Under the pieces are notes generated by a model, which worked only from the letters and a program-made list of their open reading frames with translations, was not told where the DNA came from and made no database searches. DNA of 33,424 bases, from the NCBI GenBank assembly GCA_021781655.1, contig JAJXWJ010000037.1, positions 1 through 33,424 on the forward strand, read 5' to 3'. This document shows positions 18,381 to 29,812 of this stretch, one piece after another (position 1 is the stretch's first letter; every line of letters starts with the position of its first letter). Source of the DNA: Bacillota bacterium (lineage in GTDB: Bacteria; Bacillota; Clostridia; Clostridiales; Clostridiaceae). The translations under genes were made by a program, and so were the position numbers.

Positions 18381-18434
18381 TGTAAATTTTTTTTACAAGG
18401 ATATATCTCATTTTTCGGATTTTGAGGTATATCC
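18381..18434. other. Tandem hairpins in the vnfH-vnfD spacer
   Basis: The 137-nt gap holds two inverted repeats: GGATATATCTCA/TGAGGTATATCC (18399-18410 and 18423-18434) and TGTAAA/TTTACA (18381-18397). On the transcribed minus strand no T-tract follows the hairpins, so they are not simple terminators. They may stabilise the 3' end of vnfH mRNA, or mark a processing or partial attenuation point giving more VnfH than VnfDGK. Confidence 0.5.
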
Positions 18435-18442
18435 GTTTTATT

Positions 18443-19288
<846 letters not shown>

Positions 19289-19386
19289 TTATTTATATAA
19301 AAAAAATGAATTTGTACTAATTTAATTCACTTTTTTTATCCAAGTAAATTTTTATGTCCTAAATATTTATTGTTTCTGTTATTTGT

Positions 19387-19415
19387 ATTATAGTATGAAT
19401 TTAATAATTATGCAA
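19387..19415 (-). promoter_or_regulatory. Sigma-A promoter of the vnf operon
   Basis: On the minus strand TTGCAT (19415-19410) and a perfect TATAAT (19392-19387) are separated by 17 bp. Transcription would begin near 19380, leaving a leader of about 115 nt before vnfH. Confidence 0.65.
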
Positions 19416-19432
19416 TGATTATTTTATTAATT

Positions 19433-19451
19433 CGTTATAATATAACGTTAT
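19433..19451. promoter_or_regulatory. CGTTAT/ATAACG operator candidate upstream of vnfH
   Basis: CGTTATA-A-TATAACG (19433-19447) is a perfect palindrome with 7-bp arms. It is followed by TTAT, which makes a third half-site CGTTAT (19446-19451) overlapping the second. It lies 18 bp upstream of the -35 box of the vnfH promoter, where an activator could sit. The half-site resembles those I recall for ModE operators, but that is memory and not a search. The HTH/solute-binding regulators are the natural candidates to bind it. Confidence 0.5.
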
Positions 19452-19649
19452 TTATTAATAAATATTCATTAAAAACGTATTTTTTTATAATATATGATTT
19501 CCGTTTTCAAATATGAATCATAATAAAACAATACTAAAATTGTTAAAAAGATTTTTTTTATATACCAATTCATACAATTTTATTTTGATATTTTTTTTTG
19601 ATTTTACCTACAATTATATTTTTTTATTCTATTGTTTTCATTCCAATTG

Positions 19650-19678
19650 TTGCTATTGATATTTTGATATAATATAAT
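19650..19678 (+). promoter_or_regulatory. Sigma-A promoter of the plus-strand regulator
   Basis: TTGCTA (19650-19655) and TATAAT (19673-19678) are separated by 17 bp, about 45 bp upstream of the regulator ATG at 19724. Confidence 0.55.
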
Positions 19679-19723
19679 AATAAAAATTATGGTTACATAA
19701 ATTTATTAAAAGGTAGTGATTAT

Positions 19724-20695
19724 ATGAATGGTAAAACATCGCTTTCCACACAAGAAGTAGCGGAAATCTTAGATATATCAAAAAATACTGTTTATGAATT
19801 AATAAAAAGAAAAGAACTTCCTTCTTATAGAGTTGGTAGAAAAATTAGAATAGATTATGATGATATTGAAAACTATAAAAATAAAAGCAGAACTAATTTA
19901 TGTGATACAAAAACTTCAATTATAAGTTCTAATTATGTTAATAAAGATAATACCTTAGCTAATTCTAATTCTGAATCAGGAAAAAATGATAAAAACATTA
20001 TTATTTGTGGCCAGGATTTAATTCTAGACATATTAACTAAATATTTAGAAAAGCATCCAAGTAAAATTCGTGCATTAAGAAGCTATATTGGTAGTTACAA
20101 TGGGCTTGTCGAATTATATAAAGGAACTGCAAATGTTACTTCTGTCCATCTATGGGATGGTGAGACAGGGATTTATAATATTCCTTATGTTCGCAGACTT
20201 CTCCCTGGATTTTCCTGCATCCTTGTCAACTTAGCATATAGAATGCAAGGATTTTATGTTTATAACGGCAATCCCAAAAATATTAACGATTGGTCTGATT
20301 TAACAAAATCAGATGTGGTGATGATCAATAGAGAACCTGGCTGTGGTGTTCGAGTGCTAATTGATGAGCACTTAAGAAAACTTGGTATATCTAGAAATTG
20401 TATCGCTGGCTATTATAGAGAAGAATATTCACATTTAGCAGTAGCTAGTGCTGTAGCACGAGGTGAAGCTGATGTTGCTGTTGGAAATGAAAAAACTGCT
20501 TTGCAAGTAAGTAATATCGATTTTATTCCTATTCAAAAAGAAAAATTAGATTTAGTAATAAGAAAAGAAGATCTTGAAAAGCCAGAATTTAAGGCAATTA
20601 TAGATATATTAAACTCAACTGAATTCCATAAGGAATTAGAAGGTATAAGCGGATACGATTTAAGCGAAACAGGTAAAATAATTTCCGAAACATAA
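19724..20695 (+). CDS. HTH regulator with solute-binding-like sensor domain (divergent copy)
   Basis: This is a 323-aa paralogue of the regulator at 8653-9579, transcribed away from vnfH. The HTH (about 7-52) reads LSTQEVAEILDISKNTVYEL...YRVGRKIRIDYDDIENY. A Ser/Asn-rich linker (about 55-88) follows, longer than in the paralogue. The sensor domain (about 90-320) has GSYNGLVELYKG, H142-L-W-D145, YNIPYVRRLLPG and NREPGCGVR (202-210). EEYSHLAVASAVARGEADVAVG (233 onward) is close to the family consensus for ligand contact. There is no signal peptide, so it senses in the cytosol. Its divergent position suggests it controls the vnf promoter. Molybdate, tungstate or vanadate as effector is inference. 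AAAAGG lies upstream of the ATG, and a bidirectional terminator follows. Confidence 0.82.
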   Translation: MNGKTSLSTQEVAEILDISKNTVYELIKRKELPSYRVGRKIRIDYDDIENYKNKSRTNLCDTKTSIISSNYVNKDNTLANSNSESGKNDKNIIICGQDLILDILTKYLEKHPSKIRALRSYIGSYNGLVELYKGTANVTSVHLWDGETGIYNIPYVRRLLPGFSCILVNLAYRMQGFYVYNGNPKNINDWSDLTKSDVVMINREPGCGVRVLIDEHLRKLGISRNCIAGYYREEYSHLAVASAVARGEADVAVGNEKTALQVSNIDFIPIQKEKLDLVIRKEDLEKPEFKAIIDILNSTEFHKELEGISGYDLSETGKIISET

Positions 20696-20714
20696 TTTTT
20701 AATATAAAAAACTA

Positions 20715-20751
20715 CGACTTACTGTTATTTTATTTATTAAACAGTAAGTCG
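20715..20751. terminator. Bidirectional terminator
   Basis: CGACTTACTGTT (20715-20726) and AACAGTAAGTCG (20740-20751) form a perfect 12-bp stem with a 13-nt loop. A run of six T follows on the minus strand, and a weaker T-rich stretch on the plus strand. It separates the convergent regulator and activase genes. Confidence 0.85.
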
Positions 20752-20769
20752 CTTTAATTATTTTTAAGT

Positions 20770-23700
20770 TTATTCAAGCACAGCATTTTGAGCTTCTTGT
20801 TTTTTATCTTCTACTTCTTCAGCAGTTTTTACAAATTGCTCTTTTTTATCTAAATTTTTAAACGCGGTAGAAAGCATAAGCTTAATTCTATTAAGCTGAT
20901 TTACTTCGCTAGCACCTGGATCATAATCAATGGCTGCTATATTTGCATAAGTATATCTTCTCTTTAATTCTTTAATCATTCCTTTACCGGTTACGTGGTT
21001 AGGAAGACAAGCAAAAGGCTGCATACAAACTATATTTTCTGCACCACCTTCTATAAGTTCTACCATTTCAGCAGTTAAAAACCATCCTTCACCAGTTTGA
21101 TTTCCAATAGATACAATATCATTTACTCCATTTGCAAGCTGATGAATAGTTTTTGGTGGTTCAAAGCGCTCACTTTTCTTTAAAGCTTTCTTCATTTCTT
21201 TTCTATAGAATTCCATAGCATTTATTAAAACGTTGCTTACTACTTTTGCTTTTCTTGTGCCAGCAAGATATTTATGCTTAAAGTTTGAATTATATGCACT
21301 ATAGAAAAGGAAATCCATTAAATCTGGCATAACAGCCTCAGCGCCTTCATTTTCTATAATATCTACAATATTATTGTTTGCTGTAGGATGGAACTTAACT
21401 AAAATTTCTCCCACAAGCCCAACCTTTGGCTTCTTAATATTGTTTATTGGCAAGGTATCAAAATCTCTAACTATTGACCATACATTCTTTTTAAACTCAT
21501 TAAGATTACCGCTTCTGCTAGACTTTTTGCATCTATCTACCCAAGATTCATAAAGTCTATTTGCAGCACCTGTTTCCTTTTCATATGGTCTTACCCTATA
21601 TAATACCCTCATCAACAAATCGCCATAAACAAGGGCTATGGCACATCTGTTTAACATAGGCAAAGAAATTTTAAAGCCAGGATTTGATTCTAAGCCTTGT
21701 GCACTTACTGCAATTACAGGAACATGTGAAAAACCTGCATCCTTCAAAGCTTTTCTAATAAATCCAATATAATTTGTTGCTCTGCAACCTCCACCAGTTT
21801 GTGAAATCATTACTGAAGTATTATCTAAATCATATTTACCAGATTTCAAAGCCTCTATCATTTGCCCAACAACTATAATAGATGGATAGCATGCATCATT
21901 ATTAACATATTTCAAGCCTTCCTCTACAGCATTTTTATCTACAGATGGGAGAACAACAATTTTGTAACCTGATTCTTCAATAGCTGCTTCTAAAAATTGA
22001 AAATGAATAGGTGACATCTGAGGGCAAAGAATAGTATGATTTTTTCTCATTTCTTCTGTAAATTGTTTTCTATTTTCAAGTTTAACTATCTTTTCCGGTT
22101 TTATTCCTATAGCATCTCTTTCTTCCATAGCAGCTTTTAATGATCTAACTCTAATCCTTATTGCACCTAAGTTGTTACCTTCATCTATTTTTATAGTAGT
22201 ATAAACTTTTTTGTTATTTTCAAGTATTTCCTGAACTTGATCTGTCGTTACTGCATCTAGTCCACAACCAAATGAATTAAGCTGAATGATTTCAAGGTTG
22301 TCCTCTTTTGCTACAAAGCTAGCAGCCGCATATAATCTTGAATGATAAACCCATTGGTCTACAACTCTAAGAGGTCTTTCAACAGTTCCAAGATGAGCTA
22401 CTGAATCTTCTGTTAATACAGCCATTTTAAAGCTAGTAATTAAATCTGGAATTCCATGATTAATTTCAGGATCGATATGATATGGTCTTCCGCTTAATAC
22501 TATACCTTTTATTCCAGTTTCCTTAATATATTCAAGTACCTCTTCACCTTTACTTCTTATATCATTTTTATATTTTGCTTCTTCAGCTTTAGCAAGATCT
22601 ACTGCATTATTAATTTCTCTTTTAGAAATATTAAAATGTATAAGTTCTTCATATAATCTATCCTTAAGTCTTTTAGGATCGTTTAAAGGTAAAAATGGAT
22701 TTTTGTATATTATATCCTTTGCTCTTAATTCATCCATATTATTTTTTAATACCTCTGGATAAGACGTAACAATAGGACAATTATAGTTATTTGTTGCCCC
22801 TTGTTGTTCTTTTGTTTCATATGGAATACAAGGATAAAAAATAAACTTTATTCCTTTATTAATTAAGCTTACTACATGTCCATGTGTTAGTTTGGCTGGG
22901 TAACAAGCTGATTCTGAAGGAATAGTTTCTATACCAAGCTCATAAATATCTTTAGTTGATCTCGGAGAAAGTTCAACTCTAAAGCCAAGGGTAGTAAAGA
23001 ATGTATGCCAAAAAGGATAATTCTCATAGATATTTAAAACCCTTGGAATACCAACAATCCCTCTTTTAGCTTCCTCTTTAGTCAAAGATTTATAATTAAA
23101 GGTTCTTTTATATTTATAATCATACAAGTTAGGTATTTCATTCTTTTTAATTGCGTGACCAGCACCTCTTTCACATCTGTTTCCAGTAATGTACTGTCTT
23201 CCATCTGAAAAGCCATTTACAGTAAGCATGCAATTATTATTGCAAAGTCCACATCTTCTCATATTTACTTCTACTCCAAAGCTATCTAGCTGATGGCTTT
23301 TTAAAAGAGTAGATTCATAAACTTCATCATATCTTTCCTTTGCTATAAGTGCTGCTCCAAATGCTCCCATAAGTCCTGCTATATCCGGTCTTATTACTTT
23401 TCTACCAGATATCATCTCAAAGCTTCTTAAAACTGCATCATTATAAAACGTTCCACCCTGTACAATTATGTTTTGTCCAAGTTCTTCTGGATTTCTTATT
23501 TTTATAACCTTATACAATGCATTTTTAACTACAGAATATGATAAACCAGCAGAAATATCTGCTACCTTAGCACCTTCCTTTTGTGCCTGCTTAACCTTTG
23601 AATTCATAAATACCGTACATCTTGAACCAAGATCTACTGGATTTACAGCATCTAGTGCTGCTACTGCAAAATCTTGTATATTCATTTGTAAGGATTTTGC

Positions 23701-25068
23701 AAAGGTTTCAAGAAAAGAACCACATCCAGCAGAACAAGCTTCATTTAAAAGTATACTGTTTATAACTCCATCTTTTATCCTTATGCACTTCATATCTTGT
23801 CCACCAATATCAAGAATAAAATCTACACCAGGAAGAAAGAAATCTGCTGCCTTATAATGTGCCACTGTTTCAACTTCACCTATATCAACCTTTAAGGCTG
23901 CTTTTATCAAACCTTCACCATATCCAGACACCGCAGAATTGGCGATTACAGCTTTCTTAGGTAAAACAGAATAAATATCCTTTAATATTTTGACTGCACT
24001 ATTTAACGGACTACCCGCATTACTTCCATAATAGGAATACAACAATTCACCGTCTTCTGAAACTAAAGCAGCTTTAGTAGTAGTGGAGCCTGCATCTATT
24101 CCTAAATAGCAATTTCCTTCATAACTAGCTAATTCTTTTTTCTTAACTTTATGAGCCGCATGTCTTTTATTGAACTCTTCAAACTCTTCTTTATCTTTAA
24201 AAAGTGGCTCTAAACTTAAAACTTCATGCATCGCATCATCTTTAAGCACAGACAATTTGTTTTTTAAGACATCAAATTGGATGCTCTTCTCATTTTTAGA
24301 TGTAAGAGCTGCACCAATAGCAACAAAAAGCTGAGAATTTTCAGGTATGATAATTTCATCTTCTGTAAGTTCTAAAGTTTCAATAAATCTTTTTCTAAGT
24401 TCAGGTAAGAAATATAATGGACCACCAAGAAAAGCTACCTTTCCTTTAATCGGTCTTCCGCAAGCAAGTCCACTTATAGTTTGATTTACAACTGCTTGAA
24501 AAATGGATGCTGCTATGTCTTCTTTTGCTGCACCTTCATTTAATAAAGGCTGCACATCTGTCTTAGCAAATACACCGCACCTAGCCGCTATTGGATAAAT
24601 ATTTTTATGTTTTTGTGCTAAACTGTTAAGTCCCATAGCATCTGTTTGTAAAAGTGTTGCCATTTGATCTATAAAAGCACCTGTTCCACCAGCACAGCTT
24701 CCATTCATTCTCTGGTCTATTCCACCTTTAAAATAGGTGATTTTAGCATCTTCTCCACCTAATTCAATAGCTACATCCGTTTCTTTTATAAACTTTTCTA
24801 TTGTATCTGTACAAGCTATTACTTCTTGAACAAAAGATATATTAAGCCACTTTGAAACAGACATTCCACCAGAACCAGTAACCATTACAGTAATCTCACT
24901 ATTTTTAAGTTTTTCATAAGCTTCATCTAGTAAGCTTACTATAGTTTTTTTAATATCTGAAAAATGTCTCTCATACTTACCATAAATAATATCATTGTTT
25001 TCATTTAAGACAACTAACTTTACTGTAGTAGATCCTACATCCAAGCCCAAATGTAATTTTTCTTTCAT
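20770..25068 (-). CDS. Large acyl-CoA dehydratase activase-type protein (double ASKHA domain plus DUF2229)
   Basis: This 1432-aa protein is built from two BcrAD/BadFG/HgdC-type ATPase domains followed by a DUF2229-like region. The first ATPase domain has [12 protein letters not shown] (7-18), with C125 in [11 protein letters not shown] and C164 in [10 protein letters not shown]. The second has [12 protein letters not shown] (322-333), with C445 in [11 protein letters not shown] and C484 in [13 protein letters not shown]2229 covers about 660-900, with [14 protein letters not shown]. The rest is a long C-terminal part with GGGCRATNY and conserved Cys. HgdC uses one such Cys pair per subunit to share a [4Fe-4S] cluster across a dimer, so this chain may hold the cluster as an internal pseudo-dimer. 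It would hydrolyse ATP to drive low-potential electron transfer, but the partner enzyme is not in the window. AGGAAGG precedes the ATG. Confidence 0.85.
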   Translation of the reverse strand: MKEKLHLGLDVGSTTVKLVVLNENNDIIYGKYERHFSDIKKTIVSLLDEAYEKLKNSEITVMVTGSGGMSVSKWLNISFVQEVIACTDTIEKFIKETDVAIELGGEDAKITYFKGGIDQRMNGSCAGGTGAFIDQMATLLQTDAMGLNSLAQKHKNIYPIAARCGVFAKTDVQPLLNEGAAKEDIAASIFQAVVNQTISGLACGRPIKGKVAFLGGPLYFLPELRKRFIETLELTEDEIIIPENSQLFVAIGAALTSKNEKSIQFDVLKNKLSVLKDDAMHEVLSLEPLFKDKEEFEEFNKRHAAHKVKKKELASYEGNCYLGIDAGSTTTKAALVSEDGELLYSYYGSNAGSPLNSAVKILKDIYSVLPKKAVIANSAVSGYGEGLIKAALKVDIGEVETVAHYKAADFFLPGVDFILDIGGQDMKCIRIKDGVINSILLNEACSAGCGSFLETFAKSLQMNIQDFAVAALDAVNPVDLGSRCTVFMNSKVKQAQKEGAKVADISAGLSYSVVKNALYKVIKIRNPEELGQNIIVQGGTFYNDAVLRSFEMISGRKVIRPDIAGLMGAFGAALIAKERYDEVYESTLLKSHQLDSFGVEVNMRRCGLCNNNCMLTVNGFSDGRQYITGNRCERGAGHAIKKNEIPNLYDYKYKRTFNYKSLTKEEAKRGIVGIPRVLNIYENYPFWHTFFTTLGFRVELSPRSTKDIYELGIETIPSESACYPAKLTHGHVVSLINKGIKFIFYPCIPYETKEQQGATNNYNCPIVTSYPEVLKNNMDELRAKDIIYKNPFLPLNDPKRLKDRLYEELIHFNISKREINNAVDLAKAEEAKYKNDIRSKGEEVLEYIKETGIKGIVLSGRPYHIDPEINHGIPDLITSFKMAVLTEDSVAHLGTVERPLRVVDQWVYHSRLYAAASFVAKEDNLEIIQLNSFGCGLDAVTTDQVQEILENNKKVYTTIKIDEGNNLGAIRIRVRSLKAAMEERDAIGIKPEKIVKLENRKQFTEEMRKNHTILCPQMSPIHFQFLEAAIEESGYKIVVLPSVDKNAVEEGLKYVNNDACYPSIIVVGQMIEALKSGKYDLDNTSVMISQTGGGCRATNYIGFIRKALKDAGFSHVPVIAVSAQGLESNPGFKISLPMLNRCAIALVYGDLLMRVLYRVRPYEKETGAANRLYESWVDRCKKSSRSGNLNEFKKNVWSIVRDFDTLPINNIKKPKVGLVGEILVKFHPTANNNIVDIIENEGAEAVMPDLMDFLFYSAYNSNFKHKYLAGTRKAKVVSNVLINAMEFYRKEMKKALKKSERFEPPKTIHQLANGVNDIVSIGNQTGEGWFLTAEMVELIEGGAENIVCMQPFACLPNHVTGKGMIKELKRRYTYANIAAIDYDPGASEVNQLNRIKLMLSTAFKNLDKKEQFVKTAEEVEDKKQEAQNAVLE

Positions 25069-25138
25069 AGTAACCTTCCTATCAATAATATTTATTAGTT
25101 AATAATCTATATACTTTAAATTAACTTAACCAGTTATT

Positions 25139-25147
25139 ATTATATCA
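25139..25147 (-). promoter_or_regulatory. Extended -10 promoter of the activase gene
   Basis: TGATATAAT on the minus strand is an extended -10 element. The -35 region (TATATA, 17 bp upstream) is poor. It lies about 70 bp before the activase ATG, so the gene need not rely on read-through from the ATPase operon. Confidence 0.45.
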
Positions 25148-25175
25148 TAAAATTCGATTTGTATATATTTATTTT

Positions 25176-25763
25176 TTAACCTTTCTTTTTCTTTACCATT
25201 TTTAACCTAAAAAAATCTTCTCTATCCTTTTCCTCAAGTACACAGGTTATTTCTTTTACTATTTCAATAAACTTAGGTATTTGTATGTTTTCTAACGCAT
25301 TTGCTCTCCTTTGAGTTTTTTTTATTTCATTTGATAATTTGAATACATTGTTTTCTATTTGTGCTAATTCGTAAATTAAGAATTTAACTTCAATAAAATA
25401 TGAAGCTAAAGTTGGTATATTAGCATTATTTTTTAATGTTTTATCTATTACTATACTAGAAAGACTTACTCCCATAACTTTTTTAAATTTAATATTAAAG
25501 CTATCTTCTACCTTTAACTCCTTAGCATAATTATATACATTATAAAATCCAATTGAAACAGAACATTTTACAAGCTCCTCATAAGCTTTTATCATAGCGT
25601 CTTGCATTTCATGTTGAATATCCCTTGCTCTATTTGCATAATTCATAATTTCATTTATAAGCACATTTCTTTTTTTATCTAAAAGTTCAAAGCCTTTTTC
25701 TGTAAATTTAAGACTTCCTTTTGCACTAATAAGATTTGCTTTAGTTGGTGCCAATCTTTCCAT
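25176..25763 (-). CDS. ntpD: V-type ATPase subunit D
   Basis: Subunit D forms the central rotor stalk inside the A3B3 head. The 195-aa protein shows the family start [20 protein letters not shown], a long helical hairpin, and the C-terminal [16 protein letters not shown] motif. The end is Lys-rich (KMVKKKKG). The start is ATG 25763, with AGGTGG 6 nt upstream. It overlaps subunit B by 23 nt, so the two are probably translationally coupled. It is the last gene of the operon, and no clear terminator was seen after it. Confidence 0.92.
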   Translation of the reverse strand: MERLAPTKANLISAKGSLKFTEKGFELLDKKRNVLINEIMNYANRARDIQHEMQDAMIKAYEELVKCSVSIGFYNVYNYAKELKVEDSFNIKFKKVMGVSLSSIVIDKTLKNNANIPTLASYFIEVKFLIYELAQIENNVFKLSNEIKKTQRRANALENIQIPKFIEIVKEITCVLEEKDREDFFRLKMVKKKKG

Positions 25764-27147
25764 CAAACTCCACCTTTTCATTATAGTACTTCTTTATTAT
25801 TTCCTCACTTATTCTGTTTAGTTCAGCTTTCGGCAAAATGCTTATAATCTTCCAGGCTAAATTTAAGGTTTCTTCTATAGTCCTGTCTTCATCATATTTC
25901 TGATTTAAAAGTTCTCTTTCAAAAGCCTCTCCAAAACTTAAATATATTTTATCTATTTCCGATAATTCATCTTCCCCTATTACACTAGCAAGAGCTTTAA
26001 CCTCCTCAACATGTGAATATGCAGAAAATATTTGATTTGCAATTTCAGCATGATCTTCTCTGGTATAGCCTTTACCTATACCATCTTTCATAAGTCTTGA
26101 AAGTGACGGTAATATATTAATTGGCGGATAAATTTCTTTTTGATGAATAGTTCTGTCTAAAACGATTTGCCCTTCTGTAATATAGCCTGTTAAATCCGGA
26201 ATAGGATGTGTTATATCGTCATTTGGCATCGACAATATTGGAATTTGCGTAATAGATCCCTTCATCTTTTTTATCATACCAGCTCTTTCATATAGTGCTG
26301 CTAAATCTGAATATAAATATCCTGGATAACCCTTTCTACTTGGAACCTCTTCTCTTTCAGAAGAAATTTCTCTTAATGCCCCGCAATAACTTGTCATATC
26401 AGTCATAACTACCAATATTTGCATTCCCTCTTCAAATGCTAAATATTCTGCAGCAGTTAAGGCACATCTTGGAGCTGAAATTCTCTCAACAATAGGCTCA
26501 TCAGCTAAATTTATATACATAACTACCTTTTCCATAACACCTGCCTCTAAAAAACACCTCTTAAAATATTCTGCCTCATCATGCTTTATTCCCATAGCTG
26601 CAAAAACAACTGCAAATTTTTCACTTTCTTCCCCAACTACTTTTGCTTGACGAACAATTTGTGTAGCTAATTTATTGTGAGGAAGTCCATTTCCAGAAAA
26701 TATAGGGAGCTTCTGACCTCTAATAAGTGTTGTCAATAAATCGATGGAAGAAATCCCAGTTTGAATAAAATTTCTCGGATAACTTCTTGCTATTGGGTTA
26801 ATTGGCCTTCCATTAATATTATATTTTGTCCCTATATAAATTTCTCCACCATTATCCCTTGCTTCCCCAAGCCCATTAAATTCTCTTCCTAAAATATCTT
26901 TAGACAACCTTATTGATAATGGCTCACCTGTAAAATCTATAGCAGTATTATATATTGATATTCCAGTGCTTCCCTCGAATATTTGTATAATCGCCTTATC
27001 TCCATCTATTTGAACTATTTTTCCTTTTTTCTTTTCATTGTTATTAACAGTTATATTCACAATCTCATCATAAGTAGCATCCTTAATTCCACTTATTACA
27101 ATAATAGGTCCTTGAACTTTATCTATAGAAAGATACTGAAGCTTCAT
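25741..27147 (-). CDS. ntpB: V-type ATPase subunit B
   Basis: Subunit B is the non-catalytic nucleotide-binding-fold subunit of the A3B3 head (468 aa). It has the [20 protein letters not shown] region, where the P-loop is replaced by GNGLPHNKL, as expected for B. Other family motifs are [41 protein letters not shown] and [18 protein letters not shown] lies upstream of the ATG, and the gap to subunit A is only 2 nt. The frame is intact and of normal length. Confidence 0.95.
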   Translation of the reverse strand: MKLQYLSIDKVQGPIIVISGIKDATYDEIVNITVNNNEKKKGKIVQIDGDKAIIQIFEGSTGISIYNTAIDFTGEPLSIRLSKDILGREFNGLGEARDNGGEIYIGTKYNINGRPINPIARSYPRNFIQTGISSIDLLTTLIRGQKLPIFSGNGLPHNKLATQIVRQAKVVGEESEKFAVVFAAMGIKHDEAEYFKRCFLEAGVMEKVVMYINLADEPIVERISAPRCALTAAEYLAFEEGMQILVVMTDMTSYCGALREISSEREEVPSRKGYPGYLYSDLAALYERAGMIKKMKGSITQIPILSMPNDDITHPIPDLTGYITEGQIVLDRTIHQKEIYPPINILPSLSRLMKDGIGKGYTREDHAEIANQIFSAYSHVEEVKALASVIGEDELSEIDKIYLSFGEAFERELLNQKYDEDRTIEETLNLAWKIISILPKAELNRISEEIIKKYYNEKVEFDGKIGTN

Positions 27148-27149
27148 AG

Positions 27150-28895
27150 CTAATCCTCCTCTAGGCCATAAATATCCCTTATCTTTTGAAGCAATTTATC
27201 AAATTTATATAGTTCATTATTTGAAATGTTATATTTCATCTTAATTATTTCATCAAATATTTGTTCATTGTAGACAGACGTTAAATTAGCTCCCTTTTTA
27301 ATATTTTTTAAAGCTGTTTTATAAAAGGTTAATACTACCTTAAGCATTTTTGACTGTTTAATTATAGTAACAAAATTGTCATTTTTATGATAAGCATTTT
27401 GTTGTAAAATTCCTATTTTTATAAGCTTAGCTACAACTAAAACAAGCCTTTCTTCATCTGGAAGCACATCTTCACCAACAAGCTTAACAATTTCATTTAA
27501 CTTATTTTCCTCAAATAAAATTTTCAATATTTCTTTTCTTAAAATTGGCAGCTCTTTAGCGTCATTTTCTTCATACCATTCTTTTAAATCTTCCACATAA
27601 CTACTATAGCTTGAGAGCCAGTTGATTGCTGGATAGTGCCTGCCATAAGCTAAATTTTTATCTAAGCTAAAAAAGCAAGAAGTAAGCATTTTCGTATTTT
27701 GCGTTACAGGCTCTGAAAAATCTCCTCCTGCTGGCGATATTGCCCCTATAATAGTTATTGAGCCTTCTGTATCATTTAAATTTTGTACATATCCAGCCCT
27801 TTCATAAAACTGAGCTAATCTATATGGTAAATATGCAGGATAGCCTTCTTCTGCAGGCATTTCTTCAAGCCTCCCTGAAATTTCTCTTAAAGCTTCAGCC
27901 CACCTAGAGGTTGAGTCAGCCATTATAGCAACATGATATCCCATATCTCTATAATATTCAGCAATGGTGATTCCTGTATAAATGCTTGCTTCCCTAGCTG
28001 CTACAGGCATATTTGAAGTATTAGCAATCAATACCGTCCTTTCCATAAGAGATTTTCCTGTCCTTGGGTCTATTAGCTTTGGAAAATCTTCCAAAACCTC
28101 TGTCATCTCATTTCCTCTTTCTCCGCAACCTATATATACTATAATATCAGCATCACACCACATAGCTAAACTATGCTGCATCATAGTTTTACCAGTTCCA
28201 AAGCCTCCTGGAATTGCAGCAGTTCCACCTTTTGCTAAAGGAAAAAAAGAGTCTATTATTCTTTGTCCAGTTACTAAAAGTTTATCCGCTTTTTTTCTTT
28301 CCTTTATAGGCCTTGGTTTCCTAACAGGCCATTTATTGGCTATGGAAATTTTATGAACCTTATCTTTTTCTTTCAAAATCAATACCTTTTCGTAAAGATT
28401 ATATTTACCATCTTGTTTTACCGAAAAAACCTTACCAAAAGCTCCCTTAGGTACCATTAATTCATTAACTATTACATCCGTTTCTTTAACCTCTCCAAAA
28501 ATATCGCCTTCTTTTAAAATATCATCAGCTTTTACAAGAAACTTTACTTCCCAAAGCTTATTTTCATCTATGGAAACCAAGCCAACACCTTCTTTTATAA
28601 AGCCAACATTGCCTTCATCTATTTTCTTAAGCGGTCTTTCTATTCCATCAAATATTTGTCCTATTATTCCAGGACCAAGATTTACACATAGTGGATTTCC
28701 AGTTCCAATAACTTGTTCACCCTTACTTAAGCCTGAAGTTTCTTCATAAACCTGTATTGTTGCTAAATCTCCTTCTAATATGATAATTTCACCAATACAT
28801 TTTTTATCACCTACTAAAACCATTTCTCCCATTTTTATTCCTTGCATATCATAAGCCTTTACAACTGGTCCATTTATAGAAATTATTTTACCCAT
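27150..28895 (-). CDS. ntpA: V-type ATPase catalytic subunit A
   Basis: Subunit A carries the catalytic sites of the V1 head (581 aa). The Walker A motif is GGFGTGKT at 230-237, followed by [12 protein letters not shown] with the catalytic Glu near 259. [31 protein letters not shown] marks the family. The non-homologous insert typical of V/A-type A subunits is present before the P-loop (about 110-190). The enzyme couples ATP hydrolysis or synthesis to ion movement across the cell membrane. GGAGGGG lies upstream of the ATG. Confidence 0.96.
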   Translation of the reverse strand: MGKIISINGPVVKAYDMQGIKMGEMVLVGDKKCIGEIIILEGDLATIQVYEETSGLSKGEQVIGTGNPLCVNLGPGIIGQIFDGIERPLKKIDEGNVGFIKEGVGLVSIDENKLWEVKFLVKADDILKEGDIFGEVKETDVIVNELMVPKGAFGKVFSVKQDGKYNLYEKVLILKEKDKVHKISIANKWPVRKPRPIKERKKADKLLVTGQRIIDSFFPLAKGGTAAIPGGFGTGKTMMQHSLAMWCDADIIVYIGCGERGNEMTEVLEDFPKLIDPRTGKSLMERTVLIANTSNMPVAAREASIYTGITIAEYYRDMGYHVAIMADSTSRWAEALREISGRLEEMPAEEGYPAYLPYRLAQFYERAGYVQNLNDTEGSITIIGAISPAGGDFSEPVTQNTKMLTSCFFSLDKNLAYGRHYPAINWLSSYSSYVEDLKEWYEENDAKELPILRKEILKILFEENKLNEIVKLVGEDVLPDEERLVLVVAKLIKIGILQQNAYHKNDNFVTIIKQSKMLKVVLTFYKTALKNIKKGANLTSVYNEQIFDEIIKMKYNISNNELYKFDKLLQKIRDIYGLEED

Positions 28896-28908
28896 AAAAG
28901 CCCCTCCA

Positions 28909-29478
28909 CTATAGCTTACCTACTTTATATCCAATGTAATCTTTCATATTTTCAAGCTTAAATATAAAGCTATTATTAATCCTCATTCTTGAACTACAAT
29001 CTTCCAAAATAAAACCTCCTATTATATCATTTTCAGGTTCTATGAGCTTAAACTTTTTATCATAAAGCATATGGTTAAATTTCTCTTTATTTTTAATATA
29101 TAAAATCAAATTTTCACCATTAAACTCCTTTTCTGCCTTTTCAATTTGCACTGCAATGTATTTTTCATATTCTAAGGAGTTTATAAAAACTTTTAAACTT
29201 TTTGTAAGTTCATTTTTGATATCTTCAATAAACTCTAATTTTACAGCTAAAACATCTTGTTTCGCTTTTACTGATGCTTGTGACACCAATTCATTTTTCT
29301 TTTTTTCACCTAATTTTTCAGCTTCTTTTATAGCTCTTTTAAGTTTCTCATTTAGTTTTTCTTCCTCAATTTTAATTTTCTCATTCATGCTTTTCTCTAT
29401 TGTTTTTAATTCTTCTTCCTTTTCTATTTGTAATTTATTAAAAAGTGCGCTAGAAAATTTATTTATATTTTGCTCCAT
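28909..29478 (-). CDS. ntpE: V-type ATPase subunit E
   Basis: Subunit E is the peripheral stalk protein pairing with subunit H/G (189 aa). The N-terminal half (about 15-85) is a highly charged helix rich in Glu and Lys. It is followed by a globular C-terminal half with ENDIIGGFILEDCSSRMRINNSF, a recognisable E-subunit motif. GAGGTG lies just upstream of the ATG. It is placed between F and A, while many clostridial operons have E upstream of C. Confidence 0.88.
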   Translation of the reverse strand: MEQNINKFSSALFNKLQIEKEEELKTIEKSMNEKIKIEEEKLNEKLKRAIKEAEKLGEKKKNELVSQASVKAKQDVLAVKLEFIEDIKNELTKSLKVFINSLEYEKYIAVQIEKAEKEFNGENLILYIKNKEKFNHMLYDKKFKLIEPENDIIGGFILEDCSSRMRINNSFIFKLENMKDYIGYKVGKL

Positions 29479-29486
29479 ACTTCACC

Positions 29487-29795
29487 TCATAAATTTATGC
29501 CGATACAACTCTTTATATATTTCAATATATAACCATCTTCCTTTGAAGTCCCAAATCTATCGGGAACCTCGATTATTAAAGGCAGCTTTTTATAAAGCCT
29601 AATTTTATCAATCTTATCTTTTGCGAGTTCTCCAATTTTTTCCGTAATTATAATAATACCAATACTTTTATCATTACAAAATCTATCCAAAAATTCTATA
29701 ATATCAGTTTTATTATGAACAACAACTCCATCTACACCTGCAAGCTGCATAGAAACTAAGGTATCCATATTATCGCTAATAATATATGCCTTCAT
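29487..29795 (-). CDS. ntpG: V-type ATPase subunit F
   Basis: Subunit F is a small rotor-stalk protein (102 aa). Motifs are MKAYIISDNMDTLVSMQLAGVDG at the N-terminus and IGIIIITEKIGELAKDKI in the middle. LPLIIEVPDRFG comes near the C-terminus, giving the expected Rossmann-like pattern. The start is ATG 29795, with AAAGGGAG 7 nt upstream; an in-frame start at 29813 overlaps the subunit K stop. Confidence 0.9.
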   Translation of the reverse strand: MKAYIISDNMDTLVSMQLAGVDGVVVHNKTDIIEFLDRFCNDKSIGIIIITEKIGELAKDKIDKIRLYKKLPLIIEVPDRFGTSKEDGYILKYIKSCIGINL

Positions 29796-29812
29796 TTTTA
29801 TTCTCCCTTTCA

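Noticed and set aside
18381-18434. vnfH-vnfD hairpins as a rho-independent terminator
   Set aside because: On the transcribed strand the stem has a C-A mismatch and is followed by TTGTAAAA rather than a T-tract.
23468-23857. 129-aa plus-strand ORF opposite the activase gene
   Set aside because: It is an antisense shadow of the second activase domain, with no ribosome site.
27982-28356. 124-aa plus-strand ORF opposite ATPase subunit A
   Set aside because: It is antisense to a highly conserved coding frame and has no independent support.
29156-29602. 148-aa plus-strand ORF opposite ATPase subunits E and F
   Set aside because: Its Ser/Phe-rich composition is the antisense reflection of Lys/Glu-rich subunit E codons.
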